A DNA stretch of 64,000 nucleotides. Source: Ischnura elegans. Lineage: Eukaryota; Arthropoda; Insecta; Odonata; Coenagrionidae. Positions 1 to 11,900 of this stretch are shown here, one piece after another. The position numbers were made by a program, and so were the translations under genes. Within the stretch, counting starts at the first letter, position 1, and each line of letters opens with the position of its first letter. The notes beneath the pieces were generated by a model. The model was not told where the DNA came from and searched no databases. It was given only the letters and a program-made list of their open reading frames with translations. Where the stretch lies: the NCBI RefSeq assembly GCF_921293095.1, contig NC_060254.1:58264069-58328068 (forward strand). The letters are read 5' to 3'.

Positions 1-1
1 A

Positions 2-1387
2 GGCGAATGGAAGAAATCAGCCATCATTCCCCTCCCCAAGGTGCGATCCCCTTCTTCACCCAAGGATTACCGTCCCATAGCCATCGGAAACTGCCTGGGC
101 AAATTTTTCGATTCGATTGTGTTAAAGCAGATTTCTGACCATGTGCTACAGAACGAAATGCTGAGTGCGTCGCAGTCGGCGTTCCGACCATTTCACAGTA
201 CTCAACTAGCACTCGTAGGTGTCCTTGACCCCATCCGGGAGGCTATAGATGGAAGGCGCTTGGCTCTGGTGACGACCCTGGACGTCTCCAGGGCGTACGA
301 TTCGGTGGACCACGGTATCCTGATTGGCGTGCTGCGGGCGCTGGGGTTTGCTCCTGAGGTGATCGACTGGATGGCACAGTATCTGGAGGGGAGGACGGCA
401 GCCATCCGGGGTCCTGAGGGCATGCGGACCACCTGGCGCGCTTTCCCGACTGGAGTGCCACAGGGTTCCTGTCTGTCTCCCATGCTTTTTAATCTTTTTA
501 TTGATGGGGTGTCACGACTGCACACTCAATGCAGAATCATGCTCTATGCTGACGACGTCCTCTTGGTAACCGACTCCGATGCCTCATCCCTGGATGAATG
601 CGTGCTGAGTATGAATGAAGATATTGCTCGTGTGAATGAATGGTTTCGAGGGATGGGGCTTACCATTAATGTAAAAAAGTGTAATGCCATGGTAATCGGT
701 CAGAAAAGAATCAGGGCAAGATACTTTGGTCCACGTACTCCCCCTGTTAAGCTTAATGGTATTGGTATCCCGTATGTCTCTACTCTCAAATACCTTGGTA
801 TTTTAATCAGCTGTGACTTCTCTTGGACACCTATGGTATCTTCAACCGTATCACGGGTACACTGTGGTCTTCGGCGCCTTCGCGGTATGCAGTACAAACC
901 TGGTATGAGAACTAAAATAAGTTTAATCAAATCTTTGTTATTCCCCATATTGGACTATGCCATGGTCCCTTGCAGCGATCTCTCGGGAAATGACGTCTAC
1001 AGACTCCAAGTGGCGCAGAATGCGTGCATGAGATACGCGCTGCGTCCAGGTTGGGCAGAGCATATGACACCCTATTACTCCAGGGAAAAAATTCTTAAAA
1101 TCCAGGAAAGAAAAATACTGACCATGGTAACGACAGGTTATAAGGTATGGAGTAATAAGACTCCGAAATACGTTTACATCAATATGCGACTCCTCGGGCA
1201 AATCCACCAAGCCAACACCAGACACTCTCTGTCGTCGTTCCAAATCCCCCACCACAGGTCCTCACGGATGGCGGGATCATTCTTGGTTACCTTTGCCAGG
1301 GAATATAACTCGTTGCCCGAGGAGATAAAGAGCAACCTTACCAAACCTAGCCTGACAAGGTACCTTCTAAAAAGATACAGTTTTTAG
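2..1387 (+). CDS. Non-LTR retrotransposon reverse transcriptase, C-terminal part (5' truncated by window edge)
   Basis: The frame is open from base 2 to a stop at 1385-1387, 461 residues with no internal stop or frameshift, so it is the 3' part of a LINE ORF2 that starts upstream of the window. Visible reverse transcriptase motifs are KDYRPI near the start, LDVSRAYDSVDH (motif A, first catalytic Asp codon at 281-283), GVPQGSCLSPMLFNLFIDG (motif B) and YADD (545-556, catalytic pair). The region after YADD, with KYLGI and LDYAM, and the LPEEIK-type tail fit the CR1/L2/Jockey group of elements. The enzyme copies the element RNA into DNA at a nicked target. No RNase H domain is seen. The intact frame suggests a fairly young copy. 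The clade within the group is not certain. Confidence 0.9.
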   Translation, partial: GEWKKSAIIPLPKVRSPSSPKDYRPIAIGNCLGKFFDSIVLKQISDHVLQNEMLSASQSAFRPFHSTQLALVGVLDPIREAIDGRRLALVTTLDVSRAYDSVDHGILIGVLRALGFAPEVIDWMAQYLEGRTAAIRGPEGMRTTWRAFPTGVPQGSCLSPMLFNLFIDGVSRLHTQCRIMLYADDVLLVTDSDASSLDECVLSMNEDIARVNEWFRGMGLTINVKKCNAMVIGQKRIRARYFGPRTPPVKLNGIGIPYVSTLKYLGILISCDFSWTPMVSSTVSRVHCGLRRLRGMQYKPGMRTKISLIKSLLFPILDYAMVPCSDLSGNDVYRLQVAQNACMRYALRPGWAEHMTPYYSREKILKIQERKILTMVTTGYKVWSNKTPKYVYINMRLLGQIHQANTRHSLSSFQIPHHRSSRMAGSFLVTFAREYNSLPEEIKSNLTKPSLTRYLLKRYSF

Positions 1388-2322
1388 AGAACATATGTAT
1401 CAATATTTCCAATACTTTTAATTGTACACTTTCTTTCCCCAGTAGTACCTGTATTCATCCATAGGTGCTAATTCCAACTTCTATCATCGTGTGAATGTTC
1501 ATGTTTTTACTGTGCCTTATGTCCTTATACTAATTTCCTCACAGTCAGTATCTATCAATAAATCAGATTATCTATTACGAGACATACGGGTAATAGTAAA
1601 GTACCTAGGGCTGTTTTATGGTACATCATTTCAAATTTTCTTCCGTAATGTAATTATTTACAAATATTTAATCCTATCAATACCTATTTATTCCTATTTA
1701 TACCTATTTATTCCCATAATCGCTATTTATTCCTTTTATTTATTGCAATTCTACTGTTCATATTTAATCTTTATTCAAATCTTGTAAGCCTTTATTTTAT
1801 TCCTATATCTTCTTATGGCTTATAGAATTTTAAGTTAAAATGTTTTAACTTGAGAGTTATCTTTTTTTGTCAAAACCAAACTCAAATATCATTGTTAATA
1901 TCTTTCATTTTAATTGTTTTACCAAAATTTAAGTAGTACACTCAGTTTTATGCTTCAAACTTTTTCTAACATTTATGAATTGACCACATTTTTAAAATGT
2001 TTTGACTGAATTAAACTAATGAGTATTTGTTTCTATGATAATTTTTCAAGTACTAGAGCAATGGTGGCCTGAAATATCTCTGACAAAGGTGACGGATGGG
2101 AGTTAACATTTTCACCAGCTACCACCTCCTGACTTGGCTCATCAGCAGAACACACGAAATAAAACCTGGCCTGCGTGCCGGTTACCTAAGCTGATGCTAT
2201 ATATTAAACTAAAGTAAACCTGACTGAAACTCTGTAAAAGAGCCCTGGCCCGGGGGAAGAGGGGGCCGGATTGTGGCCTCACCCGGGCCAGGTAAAATAA
2301 AAAGCTAAAACAAACAAACAAA
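1388..2322 (+). mobile_element. 3' UTR and tail of the same LINE, with terminal hairpin
   Basis: AT-rich DNA without coding frames follows the reverse transcriptase stop. Near its end a GC-rich stem-loop has perfect 11-bp arms (CCTGGCCCGGG at 2244-2254 and its complement at 2282-2292). It is followed by AATAAA-like and AAAC repeats (2293-2322). A 3' hairpin followed by a short A-rich microsatellite is the usual template-recognition end of CR1/L2-type LINEs, so I end the element here. The 3' UTR is long and its middle part could contain other material. Confidence 0.6.
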
Positions 2323-2730
2323 CCTCCTCCACTTTCTTCTACCTCCTCCACTTCCTTCTACCTCCTCCACTTCCTTCTACCTCCTCCACTTTCTTCTTCC
2401 TCCTTCACTTCCTTCTACCTCCTCCACTTTCTTCTACATCCTCCACTTCCTTCTACCTCCTCCACTTCTTTCTACGTCCTCCAATTCCTTCTACCTCCTC
2501 CACTTCCTTCTACCTCCTCCACTTCCTTCTACCTCCTCCCCTTCCTTCTACCTCCTCCACTACCTTCTACCTCCTCCACTTCCTTCTACGTCCTCCACTT
2601 CCTTCTACCTCCTCCACTTCCTTCTACCTCCTCCACTTCCTTCTCTTTCCTCTTCTTCTTCTCCCTCCTCCTCTTCCTACTCAATCCTCCACTTCCATCT
2701 CTCTCCTCAACTTCCATCTCCCTCCTCAAC

Positions 2731-3678
2731 TTGCTTCTACCTCCTCCACTTCCTTCTACCTCCTCCACTTTCTTCTTCCTCCTTCACTTCCTTCTACCTC
2801 CTTCACTTCCTTCTATCTCCTCCACTTTCTTCTACCTCCTCCACTTCCTTCTACCTCCTTCACTTCCTTCTATCTCCTCCACTTGCTTCTACCTCCTCCA
2901 CTTCCTTCTACCTCCTCCACTTTCTTCTTCCTCCTTCACTTCCTTCTACCTCCTCCACTTTCTTCTACATCCTCCACTTCCTTCTACCTCCTCCACTTCC
3001 TTCTACCTCCTCCCCTTCCTTCTACCTCCTCCACTACCTTCTACGTCCTCCACTTCCTTCTACCTCCTCCACTTCCTTCTGACTCCTCCACTTCCTTCTC
3101 TTTCCTCTTCTTCCTTCTCCCTCCTCCCCTTTATTCTCTTTCCTCTTCATATTCTCCCTCCTCCTCTTCCTACTCAATCCTCCACTTCCATCTCACTCCT
3201 CAACTTGCTTCTACCTCCTCCACTTCCTTCTACCTCCTCCACTTTCTTCTTCCTCCTTCACTTCCTTCTACCTCCTTCACTTCCTTCTATCTCCTCCACT
3301 TTCTTCTACCTCCTCCACTTCCTTCTACCTCCTTCACTTCCTTCTATCTCCTCCACTTGCTTCTACCTCCTCCACTTCCTTCTACCTCCTCCACTTTCTT
3401 CTTCCTCCTTCACTTCCTTCTACCTCCTCCACTTTCTTCTACATCCTCCACTTCCTTCTACCTCCTCCACTTCCTTCTACCTCCTCCCCTTCCTTCTACC
3501 TCCTCCACTACCTTCTACGTCCTCCACTTCCTTCTACCTCCTCCACTTCCTTCTGACTCCTCCACTTCCTTCTCTTTCCTCTTCTTCCTTCTCCCTCCTC
3601 CCCTTTATTCTCTTTCCTCTTCATATTCTCCCTCCTCCTCTTCCTACTCAATCCTCCACTTCCATCTCACTCCTCAAC
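2731..3678. repeat. Higher-order duplication inside the minisatellite (two 474-bp blocks)
   Basis: 2731-3204 and 3205-3678 are near-identical blocks of about 25 units each. They share the same order of variant units, including the TTTATTCTCTTTCC and CCTACTCAATCC variants. Part of the same order is visible again in 2366-2728. This is segmental amplification of a multi-unit block on top of the 19-bp tandem growth. Confidence 0.9.
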
Positions 3679-5330
3679 TTCCTTCTACCTCCTTCACTTC
3701 CTTCAGCCTCCTCCACTTATTTCTACCTCCTCCACTTGCTTCTACCTCCTCCACTTCCTTCTACCTCCTCCACTTCCTTCTACCTCCTCCACTTCCTTCT
3801 ACCTCCTCCACTTCCTTCTACGTCCTCCACTTCCTTCTACCTCCTCCACTTCCTTCTACCTCCTCCACTTTCTTCTACCTCATCCACTTCCTTCTACCTC
3901 CTCCACTTCCTTCTACGTCCTCCACTTCCTTCTACCTCCTTCACTTCCTTCTACCTCCTCCACTTTCTTCTACCTCCTTCACTTCCTTCTACCTCCTCCA
4001 CTTCCTTCTACCTCCTCCACTTCCCTCTACCTCCTCCCCTTCCTTCTACCTCCTCCACTTCCTTCTACGTCCTCCACTTCCTTCTACGTCCTCCACTTTC
4101 TTCTACCTCCTCCACTTCCTTCTACCTCCTTCATTTCCTTCTACCTCCTCCACTTTCTTCTACCTCCTCCACTTCCTTCTACCCCCTCCACTTCCTTCTG
4201 CCTCCTCCACTTATTTCTACCTCCTCCACTTGCTTCTACCTCCTCCACTTCCTTCTACCTCCTCCACTTCCTTCTACCTCCTCCACTTCCTTCTACCTCC
4301 TCCACTTCCTTCTACGTCCTCCACTTCCTTCTACCTCCTCCACTTCCTTCTACCTCCTCCACTTTCTTCTACCTCCTCCACTTCCTTCTGCCTCCTCCAC
4401 TTCCTTCTACGTCCTCCACTTCCTTCTACCTCCTTCACTTCCTTCTACCTCCTCCACTTCCTTCTACCTCCTCCACTTCCTTCTACCTCCTCCACTTCCT
4501 TCTACCTCCTCCACTTCCTTCTACCTCCTGCCCTTCCTTCTACCTCCTCCACTTCTTTCTACCTCCTCCACTTCCTTCTACGTCCTCCACTTCCTTCTAC
4601 CTCCTCCACTTCCTTCTACCTCCTCCACTTTCTTCTACCTCCTCCACTTCCTTCTACCTCCTCCACTTCCTTCTACGTCCTCCACTTCCTTCTACCTCCT
4701 TCACTTCCTTCTACCTCCTCCACTTTCTTCTACCTCCTCCACTTCCTTCTACCTCCTCCACTTTCTTCTACCTCCTTCACTTCCTTCTACCTCCTCCACT
4801 TCCTTCTACCTCCTCCACTTCCTTCTACCTCCTCCACTTCCTTCTACCTCCTCCACTTCCTTCTACCTCCTCCACTTCCTTCTACCTCCTCCACTTCCTT
4901 CTACGTCCTCCACTTTCTTCTACCTCCTTCACTTCCTTCTACCTCCTCCACTTTCTTCTACCTCCTCCACTTTCTTCTACCTCCTCCACTTTCTTCTACC
5001 TCCTTCACTTCCTTCTACCTCCTCCACTTCCTTCTACCTCCTCCACTTCCTTCTACGTCCTCCACTTCCTTCTACCTCCTTCACTTCTTTCTACCTCCTC
5101 CACTTCCTTCTACCTCCTCCACTTCCATCTACCTCCTCCACTTCCTTCTACCTCCTCCACTTCCTTCTACCTCCTCCACTTCCTTCTACCTCCTCCACTT
5201 CCTTCTACCTCCTCCACTTCCTTCTACGTCCTCCACTTCCTTCTACCTCCTCCACTTCCTTCTACCTCCTCACCTTCCTTCTCCCTCCTGCATTTCCTTC
5301 TCCCTCTTCCCATTCCTTCTCCCTCCTCCA

Positions 5331-6390
5331 CTTCCTTCTCCAACCTCCCCTTCTTCTCCCTCCTCCCCTTCCTTCTCTTTCCTCCATTTCCTTCTACCTC
5401 CACCACTTCCTTCTACCTCCTTCATTTCCTTCTCCCTCCTCTCCTTCTTTCTCCCTCCTCCAATTCCGTCTTCCTCCTCCACTTCATTCACCTCCTCCAC
5501 TTTGTTCTACCTCCTCCAATTCCTTCTACCTCCTCCACTTCCTTCTACGTCCTCAACTTGCTTCTACCTCCTCCACTTCATTCTACCTCCTCCACTTCCT
5601 TCTACCTGCTCCACTTCCTTCTACGTCCTCCACTTTCTTCTACCTCCTTCACTTCCTTCTACCTCCTCCACTTTCTTCTACCTCCTCCACTTTCTTCTGC
5701 CTCCTCCACTTATTTCTACCTCCTCCACTTCCTTCTGACTCCTCCACTTCCTTCTACCTCCTACCCTTGCTTCTACCTCCACCCCTTCCTTCTCCCTCCT
5801 CCAATTCCTTCTCCCTCCTCCCCTTCCTTCTCCAACCTCCCCTTCTTCTCCCTCCTCCCCTTCCTTCTCTTTCCTCCATTTCCTTCTACCTCCTTCACTT
5901 CCTTCTACCTCCTCCACTTCCTTCTACCTCCTCTACTTCCTTCGACCTCCTCCACTTGCTTCTACCTCCTTTACTTCCTACTACCTCCTCCACTTCCTTC
6001 TGCCTCTTCCCCTTCCTTCTACCTACTCCACTTCCTTCTGCCTTCTCCCTTTCCTTCTACCTCCTCCACTTCCTTTTACCTCCTCCACGTCCTTCTACCT
6101 CCTCCACTTCCTTCTACCTCCTCCCCTTCCTTCTGGCTCCACCCCTTCCTTCTCCCTCCTCCATTCATTCTCCCTCCTCCCCTTCCTTCTCCAACCTCCC
6201 CTTCTTCTCCCTCCTCCCCTTCCTTCTCTTTCCTCCATTTCCTTCTACCTCCTCCACTTCCTTCTACATCCTCCATTTCCTTCTCCCTCCTCTCCTTTTT
6301 TCTCCCTCCTCCAATTCAGTCTTCCTCCTCCACTTCATTCACCTCCTCCACTTTGTTCTACCTCCTCCAATTCCATCTACCTCCTCCACT
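5331..6390. repeat. Second higher-order block in the distal minisatellite
   Basis: A variant run containing CTTCTCCAACCTCCCC then TTTCCTCCATTTCC starts at 5331, 5823 and 6182. The 5331 and 6182 copies continue in parallel for about 200 bp, including the AATTCNGTCTTCC variant and the CACTTCATTCACC variant (5461-5530 and 6312-6380). The distal array was therefore also amplified in multi-unit blocks. Confidence 0.8.
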
Positions 6391-6610
6391 TCCTTAAACC
6401 TTTTCCACCTCCTTCTGCCTCCTCCACTTCCTTCTGCCTCCTCCACTTATTTCTACCTCCTCCACTTCCTTCTGACTCCTCCACTTCCTTCTACGTCCTC
6501 CACTTCCTTATTCCTTCTCCAATTCCTGCTTCCTCCAATTCCTTCTACCTCCTCCACTTCCTTCTACCTCCTCAACTTTCTTCTATCTCCTCCACTACTC
6601 TCTATCTCTT

Positions 6611-6839
6611 ACTCAACCTGTCGCGAATCAACCTTCTGAAATCCACGTTTGCCGTTTACGCTATACACATAGTCATCCATTCCTACTGCGTTCAAAGTTG
6701 AACCGCTTCAGCATAGCAATAGCACTGAATTACGCGTTATGTATAGCGAATTCCTAGCTTGAGGCCCTTCCCAATGACCCCATGATCGTCCTCGCCACTG
6801 AGATTCCGGAAGAGGGCGTTAGAACATTCAAGGGAGGCC
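6611..6839. other. No recognised feature
   Basis: Mixed-composition DNA between the end of the minisatellite and the 316-bp duplication. I see no gene, RNA or terminal repeats. Confidence 0.5.
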
Positions 6840-7430
6840 TGTTTACTGGTGCGCATGTCTTAGTCCGCCATGTTGATCAACCGCTTTTGTTACTTCCCGT
6901 TGGCGTGCGCGATAAATAAATAGTAAAGTTTGCTGATATTTGAGGCTGAGGTTTTCTGAAGTCCCAATTTTCTTTTTCTAAGATATATTTATCCTAAGAG
7001 CCCGTGTACATATTTCTTTTTTTCACTCAAGGTAGAACAATATGGCGGACTGGTTGAAATCCCGCATCGCCCTGGTACAAATGCCTCCAATGGAAACGCC
7101 CTCTACAGATACCTCTACTTCGTTTGGTTTCCCTAATACATTGAAATCTGAACAGTGGATTGCAGGTAGCTGCAGCCCAGCGCGCTGGGCACATTTCGTA
7201 GTCCAGCATATTGATCAACTGCGGCGTGGGAGTAAAGTAAATCGTCAATGTTGCTATAGCACGAGGCTGCCGAAGTGTTCTGAGGTCACGATTTTTTTTC
7301 TGAGGAATATTTATCTTCATTTCCTGTGCGTTTCTGTTTCACAAGAGGTAGAACAATATGGCGGACTTGTTTAGATCCCTCATCGTCCGGTTCACGATAG
7401 AAACGCCCTCTCCAGATACCTCTACAGTCC
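6840..7430. repeat. Diverged tandem duplication, about 316-bp unit
   Basis: The motif AGGTAGAACAATATGGCGGAC occurs at 7030 and again 316 bp later. Flanking sequence also matches (TAGTCC.CCAT.TTGATCAAC upstream, GAAACGCCCTCTNCAGATAC downstream). The second unit is cut by the hAT MITE at 7435. Short frames in this stretch are not conserved between the units, so it is not coding. Confidence 0.75.
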
Positions 7431-7434
7431 ATAC

Positions 7435-7703
7435 CAGTGGCGTAACTAGGCATATTCTTTGGGGGGGGGGGGATGGGATAGCCTCGTGTGGCCACCCCCA
7501 GGCAACAGGGGTTCCGGAAAAAAACGGAATGTCTGTAAATACATTTTACATAATTTTGGCGCTTAATATTTAACTTTAAACAGATGCAGTCATTATACGT
7601 CAAAACAAGACTATACATTTAAATATTTTTTTGTCTGAGGCTTTGGGGGGGGGGGGGGATCTATCCCCTCATCGCCCCTACTGGTCCATACATATCGCCA
7701 CTG
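7435..7703 (+). mobile_element. hAT-like MITE, family A copy 1
   Basis: Terminal inverted repeats CAGTGGCGTAACTAG / CGCCACTG are flanked by a perfect 8-bp duplication GTCCATAC (7427-7434 and 7704-7711), the hallmark of hAT insertion. The interior has two G-runs and an AT-rich core shared with 37012-37458 and, inverted, with 53507-54075. No transposase frame. A further GTCCATAC lies 20 bp inside the right end (7684-7691), suggesting a rearranged or re-inserted terminus. Confidence 0.85.
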
Positions 7704-8065
7704 GTCCATACGAAAGATCTATGGGGCCATACAGTCTTTACGTGTATCGTAGATCGGGCAGAAGAAGAGCTCGCTTGCCTTGCCTCGCCATTGGTGGCCT
7801 CTCTTCTCTCTCTCTCTCTCACGGATGCACCGGAGGAGGGGAGGGGAGGCGCCGTTGGGAGGGGGGAGTAGGGGGAGCCTACGCTCTGGAATGTGCCGCT
7901 GGAATTCCAGGTATGCCGTGTGTTCGAGCGTGTGTGTGTGTATCCCCTCCCATCCCATCCCTCCTCCCACCATCTTACCGCTACAACATCTCTGCAAGGC
8001 GCCCCCTTTCACATTTCCTCGCCAGCCGCCATTGCGCTCTACTGATCTTCTTCCGTTTCGCTCGA
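7704..8065. other. Low-complexity CT, G-rich and TG tracts
   Basis: Contains a CT run (about 7800-7820), purine-rich G tracts (7838-7880) and a TG run (about 7929-7942). The open frames here follow from skewed composition and I do not call a gene. Confidence 0.5.
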
Positions 8066-8910
8066 TTCGCCTCGACCGTGTAGAAAGCTTAAGGTCATTT
8101 TAACCGCGAATAAGTGAATTCATTGATAAAATGCTGTCAAAAAACAACACAAGGCCAATTAAAAAGGGCTCGTAATGAAAAAAACCAATGATCAAATAAT
8201 AAACGAAACGTAAGCAACAATTAACTATACATATTCAACAGTATAATTAAATTACCAGCAAAAAATGGTTGTATTCAAATAGTACAGAGGGCAGTAGAGA
8301 TTCGCCTCGACCGTGTAGAAAGCTTAAGATCATTTTAACCAAGAATAAGTAAATTTACTTATTAAATGCAGTCCAAAAACAACACAAGGCCAATTACAAT
8401 GCGCTCGTAATGGTAAAGAAAACAATAAACAAATAGTAAACAAAACGTAGACAACAATGAACAATACAATATTCAACAGTACGATCAAATGACAAGCAAA
8501 ATATGGTAGTAATCATATTGTGGAGAGAGCAGTAGAGATTCGCCTCGAGCGACCGTGTGGAAAGCTTAAGGTCATATTAATTGCGAATAATTAAGTTTAT
8601 TTATATATCTAATTTATTTATTCAATGTAGTCCAAAAACAGCAAAATGATGGCAAAGAAAACAATAAACAAGTAGTGGACAAAACGAAGAAAACATTGTA
8701 CTAAACACTATTCTGCAGTCAAAGAGGTGTCTGAGGGCGTTTCTGCAAAGCAACACATGGCCAATTACAAAGAACTCATAATGGTAAAGAAAACAATTAA
8801 TAAATGGTGAAAAAACTTAGATAACAATAAAAAATTCAATATTCAACAGTATAATCAAACAACAAACAAAAAATTGTTACATTCATAAGCTGGAGAGAGG
8901 AGTAGAGGGA
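8066..8910. repeat. Satellite-like tandem repeat, about 235-bp unit, roughly three and a half units
   Basis: Units start with TTCGCCTCGACCGTGT at 8066, 8301 and 8539 (spacings 235 and 238) and carry the same order of sub-motifs: AAAGCTTAAG, AACACAAGGCCAATTA, ATATTCAACAGTA, GCAGTAGAGATT. The third unit is rearranged (internal deletion near 8645, partial restart near 8741). AT-rich and non-coding. Confidence 0.9.
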
Positions 8911-11900
8911 AAACTACAACGGAAATGGAGCAAGATAGATGAGGAATGAAAAAAAGATGAAAATTGCGAGCACATTTTGAATAAGAGTTTATGGAAGAAG
9001 GAAGTCTGAATAGAAAAGAATGTATAGGGACAGAAATACGTGGGGTTAAACCAAGAAATAAGTCAAGCGACCGCGTCTTGCGCGAAGATACTCTTCACGA
9101 CTTTCGAACAGGATACGTTCTTAAGTCTTGGCCGAAAGGTCGGATTCGTCGTAATTCATGGAATATATATATGCACAGAATTGAAATCATCTAAAAACCA
9201 AAATCTGGCCTAAAAAGTTGCTCTACCGACTGACGTGGGTTCGCGCTGTGAAGCACTCGTACTTTTTAAGCTGAATCGTTTAACCGAAATATTTTAAGAA
9301 CATTATTAATAACGAATTAAAAATAAAATTGCAAAAACTACTTTGCACAAGACAAAAATGGCTACATTGCAAATTAATACCAAAATGTATAACTCCGACT
9401 AACTATTGTAGAACAAAAGAAACCTATTAAAGACAACAAAAATATTTTGGGGATTTTTCCAAAGTTATTAAAAAACTATTTTGGTCGTAGGCTGGGGGAA
9501 AATGGTTGTATTAATGTAATCGGGCTCAATTACAAGTTCAAGTTGTAATTAATTTCAATAAAAAATTACTTTCAATTGAAAATGTAAACAGTAGGATTTC
9601 AAAGAACTGCATTGCGATTAGAATTACTTTAGTTATTGCTCCTGCACATGATGCATTCGCTGTCAACATTTCCATGAACATGGAGCACCTAAAATCAAAC
9701 CATCATTTTAATTATTATTTAATGCAGTAGCATACAGCTCACGATTCAAATTGTCACTCCTGAGTGCTCAAATGAAACGATTACTCACACGAGCATTGGA
9801 GTTGATTACAAGCTAACATTACTAGTTAAAAATGTATTTACTACAAGTAAAAATTAACAAAGATGTAATCGCTGACAGTAACTCGATTACTTTTCCTTCG
9901 TTACGAGGGGTTACGTTTGAGTTCCTTTTTTCCCCCGGATGGAAATGGTGATGAAAGGGAAATGTTTTGGTCATATTACAGAAGTGTAAAGAAAATCGAA
10001 GGCGGCGCTGCAAGGCATCGGAAACGACGAGTACCAAAGGTGTTTCGCGTTGTGGAAAAAATGCTTTGTTTGTTTTTAGGGTGCCTCGACAACTAAGGTC
10101 ATTTGCAATGGAAAAAAAAATGTTTTCACCGATGTATCAGTGTAAATGGAGAGTACTTTGAAGGCGACTGAAGTTTGTAAGGCAACAAATTAAATGTTGA
10201 ATTTTTTAAAAATTGTGAATTAAAAAAAAATTATTTTTGGGTCCACCGTCGTACGTCACATCACTGATCGGATGTTGGGGAGTATCTACACTCTAATGAA
10301 GGATTCTCAAGACCCAAGTATTGTCACCCATATGGCAACAGAGTCCTCTAGATTTCTAATTCAACACTACTCATCCATGCAATCGTGTCGTCGCCATTGA
10401 TCGACATTATTAACTAGACTTGATTTACTCTTAGGAAACGATGCTTTCTTGTGTCTTCGCCAATTCAAATGCACTCGGAGAAATTGGAACAAAATGGGTG
10501 CAGTTTCCAGATGGTCATCATCTTACGACAATGATCATGTTGGTATTATATTTTATACAGTATAAGTAAAACCATGATGATGATGATGGCGAATTTATTT
10601 ATCATCTTGGGAGATTGTAGCTCAGCAAGGATCAAAACTGAACCAAATTCAATAAATACATTGGTATAGACCGATTGGAATGTCGTTATCAATCATTATA
10701 TTTTTTGCTTTTGCTGAAATTTCACGTCAGGATATGGTCGCTCTGCGCCAGAGATACTTTCTCAGCTGCTTCGATCAGCTCTGAAACATACTAACCCGCC
10801 GCAAGTTTGCAATGAATGTCAAGTTTTTTTGCGACAATCTATTTACATTCTCGGTATACTTTGGTTTTTACGTGAGCTGGGCACTTAAATCTAAACATTG
10901 ATGACCTTTTCAAAGGTAAAGAACAATCATTTTTAAGACGGATTTCAGAATATTAGCTTTGTATGCAAATGCATACATAAAAAAAATGGATATTAAAATT
11001 TTTCATTTTATGATATTTTTCTCTCATTTTTATGTATCATTAAATGTATAAGATATTTTTGATCTGCACAATGTTATTGTTTATCGTTTTCACATTTGAA
11101 TCCGATAAATACAAAAATTATAGTTGATAAAGCTCGTACGTAGTATAAGATAATTGAAACATAGGACTCACTCATAGAAGATTAACTTGATGAGACAGAG
11201 TACACTTCGACGGAATACTAGGGTCATAGTCCTACATGCTCGTGAGTAGCCTATTTTTAATTGCTTCTAACCTGGAATTAAAATTATTGCCGAATGTATA
11301 TATTGAATCATCAATGAAGAGAAACTTATCTGAACGGATATAAAAAATACGGATCCGTTAGTGAGGAAAAGACGGGCGAATTTATTTAGGAATTATTCTA
11401 GTTTATCATTTTGTTACATCATGAGCAAACATTTCGCAGCTGAATTAAACGCATTCATTTTTTAAATACTCATTCATTGAGAAACTACTTATGGCAAGTT
11501 TTTAAATTGTTTAATATTTACTTAAAATTTTAAAGAGCATGAAAACCGAAGTAAACGAATTCGGTGAGGGGATTTAATGAACGCTATTCAGAACTGCTTT
11601 GACACAATAAAATCTTCAATTGTTCTCACGCTTAAGTTACAAGCAGAATCGAATTCCAGATAGCGCTAACTATAGTACGCATATTGTATTAGATAATATA
11701 GGAATTAAAACGTACGACCAATGGAAAGCGCTGGTTCATGAGCTCCTTCGATTGAGACAGGGTCGGATGGGTGGCTCCAAAGAGGTTTTTCACTCTCAAT
11801 TTAATCTATTGTTTTTCATGTTTTTAATGAAAAAATGTGCTCAAATGGGACATTTACACGTTGTAATGGTTTAGTTCAAGGTAAACCAAAAAAAATAATT

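Larger units (their letters stand above)
2323..6610. repeat. 19-bp minisatellite, about 4.3 kb, strand-asymmetric pyrimidine tract
   Basis: The array is built from a 19-bp unit, consensus ACTTCCTTCTACCTCCTCC on the plus strand, almost pure C/T with one or two A per unit. It begins directly after the LINE tail. Because 19 is not a multiple of 3, three units (57 bp) encode 19 residues in any frame, and the units lack stops, so long frames read through (1302 residues from 2731, 951 from 2883). The deduced LLPPPLPSTSSTSFYLLHF repeats are a by-product of the array, not evidence of a gene: there is no start context and every frame gives the same low-complexity peptide. Units are less regular after 5260. 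Confidence 0.97.

Noticed and set aside
5224-6276. Minus-strand Glu/Arg/Gly-rich ORFs
   Set aside because: Antisense reading of the same minisatellite.
2323-6610. CRISPR array
   Set aside because: No unique spacers: units are contiguous, and this is eukaryotic DNA.
2731-6639. 1302-residue ORF (and 951-residue ORF from 2883) as a repetitive secreted or membrane protein
   Set aside because: The peptide is the translation of a 19-bp minisatellite, identical in all three frames, starts at a non-ATG codon and has no unique terminal domains.
7631-8103. Plus-strand ORFs of 107-150 residues
   Set aside because: Driven by G-run, CT and TG low-complexity tracts and overlap the hAT MITE end.
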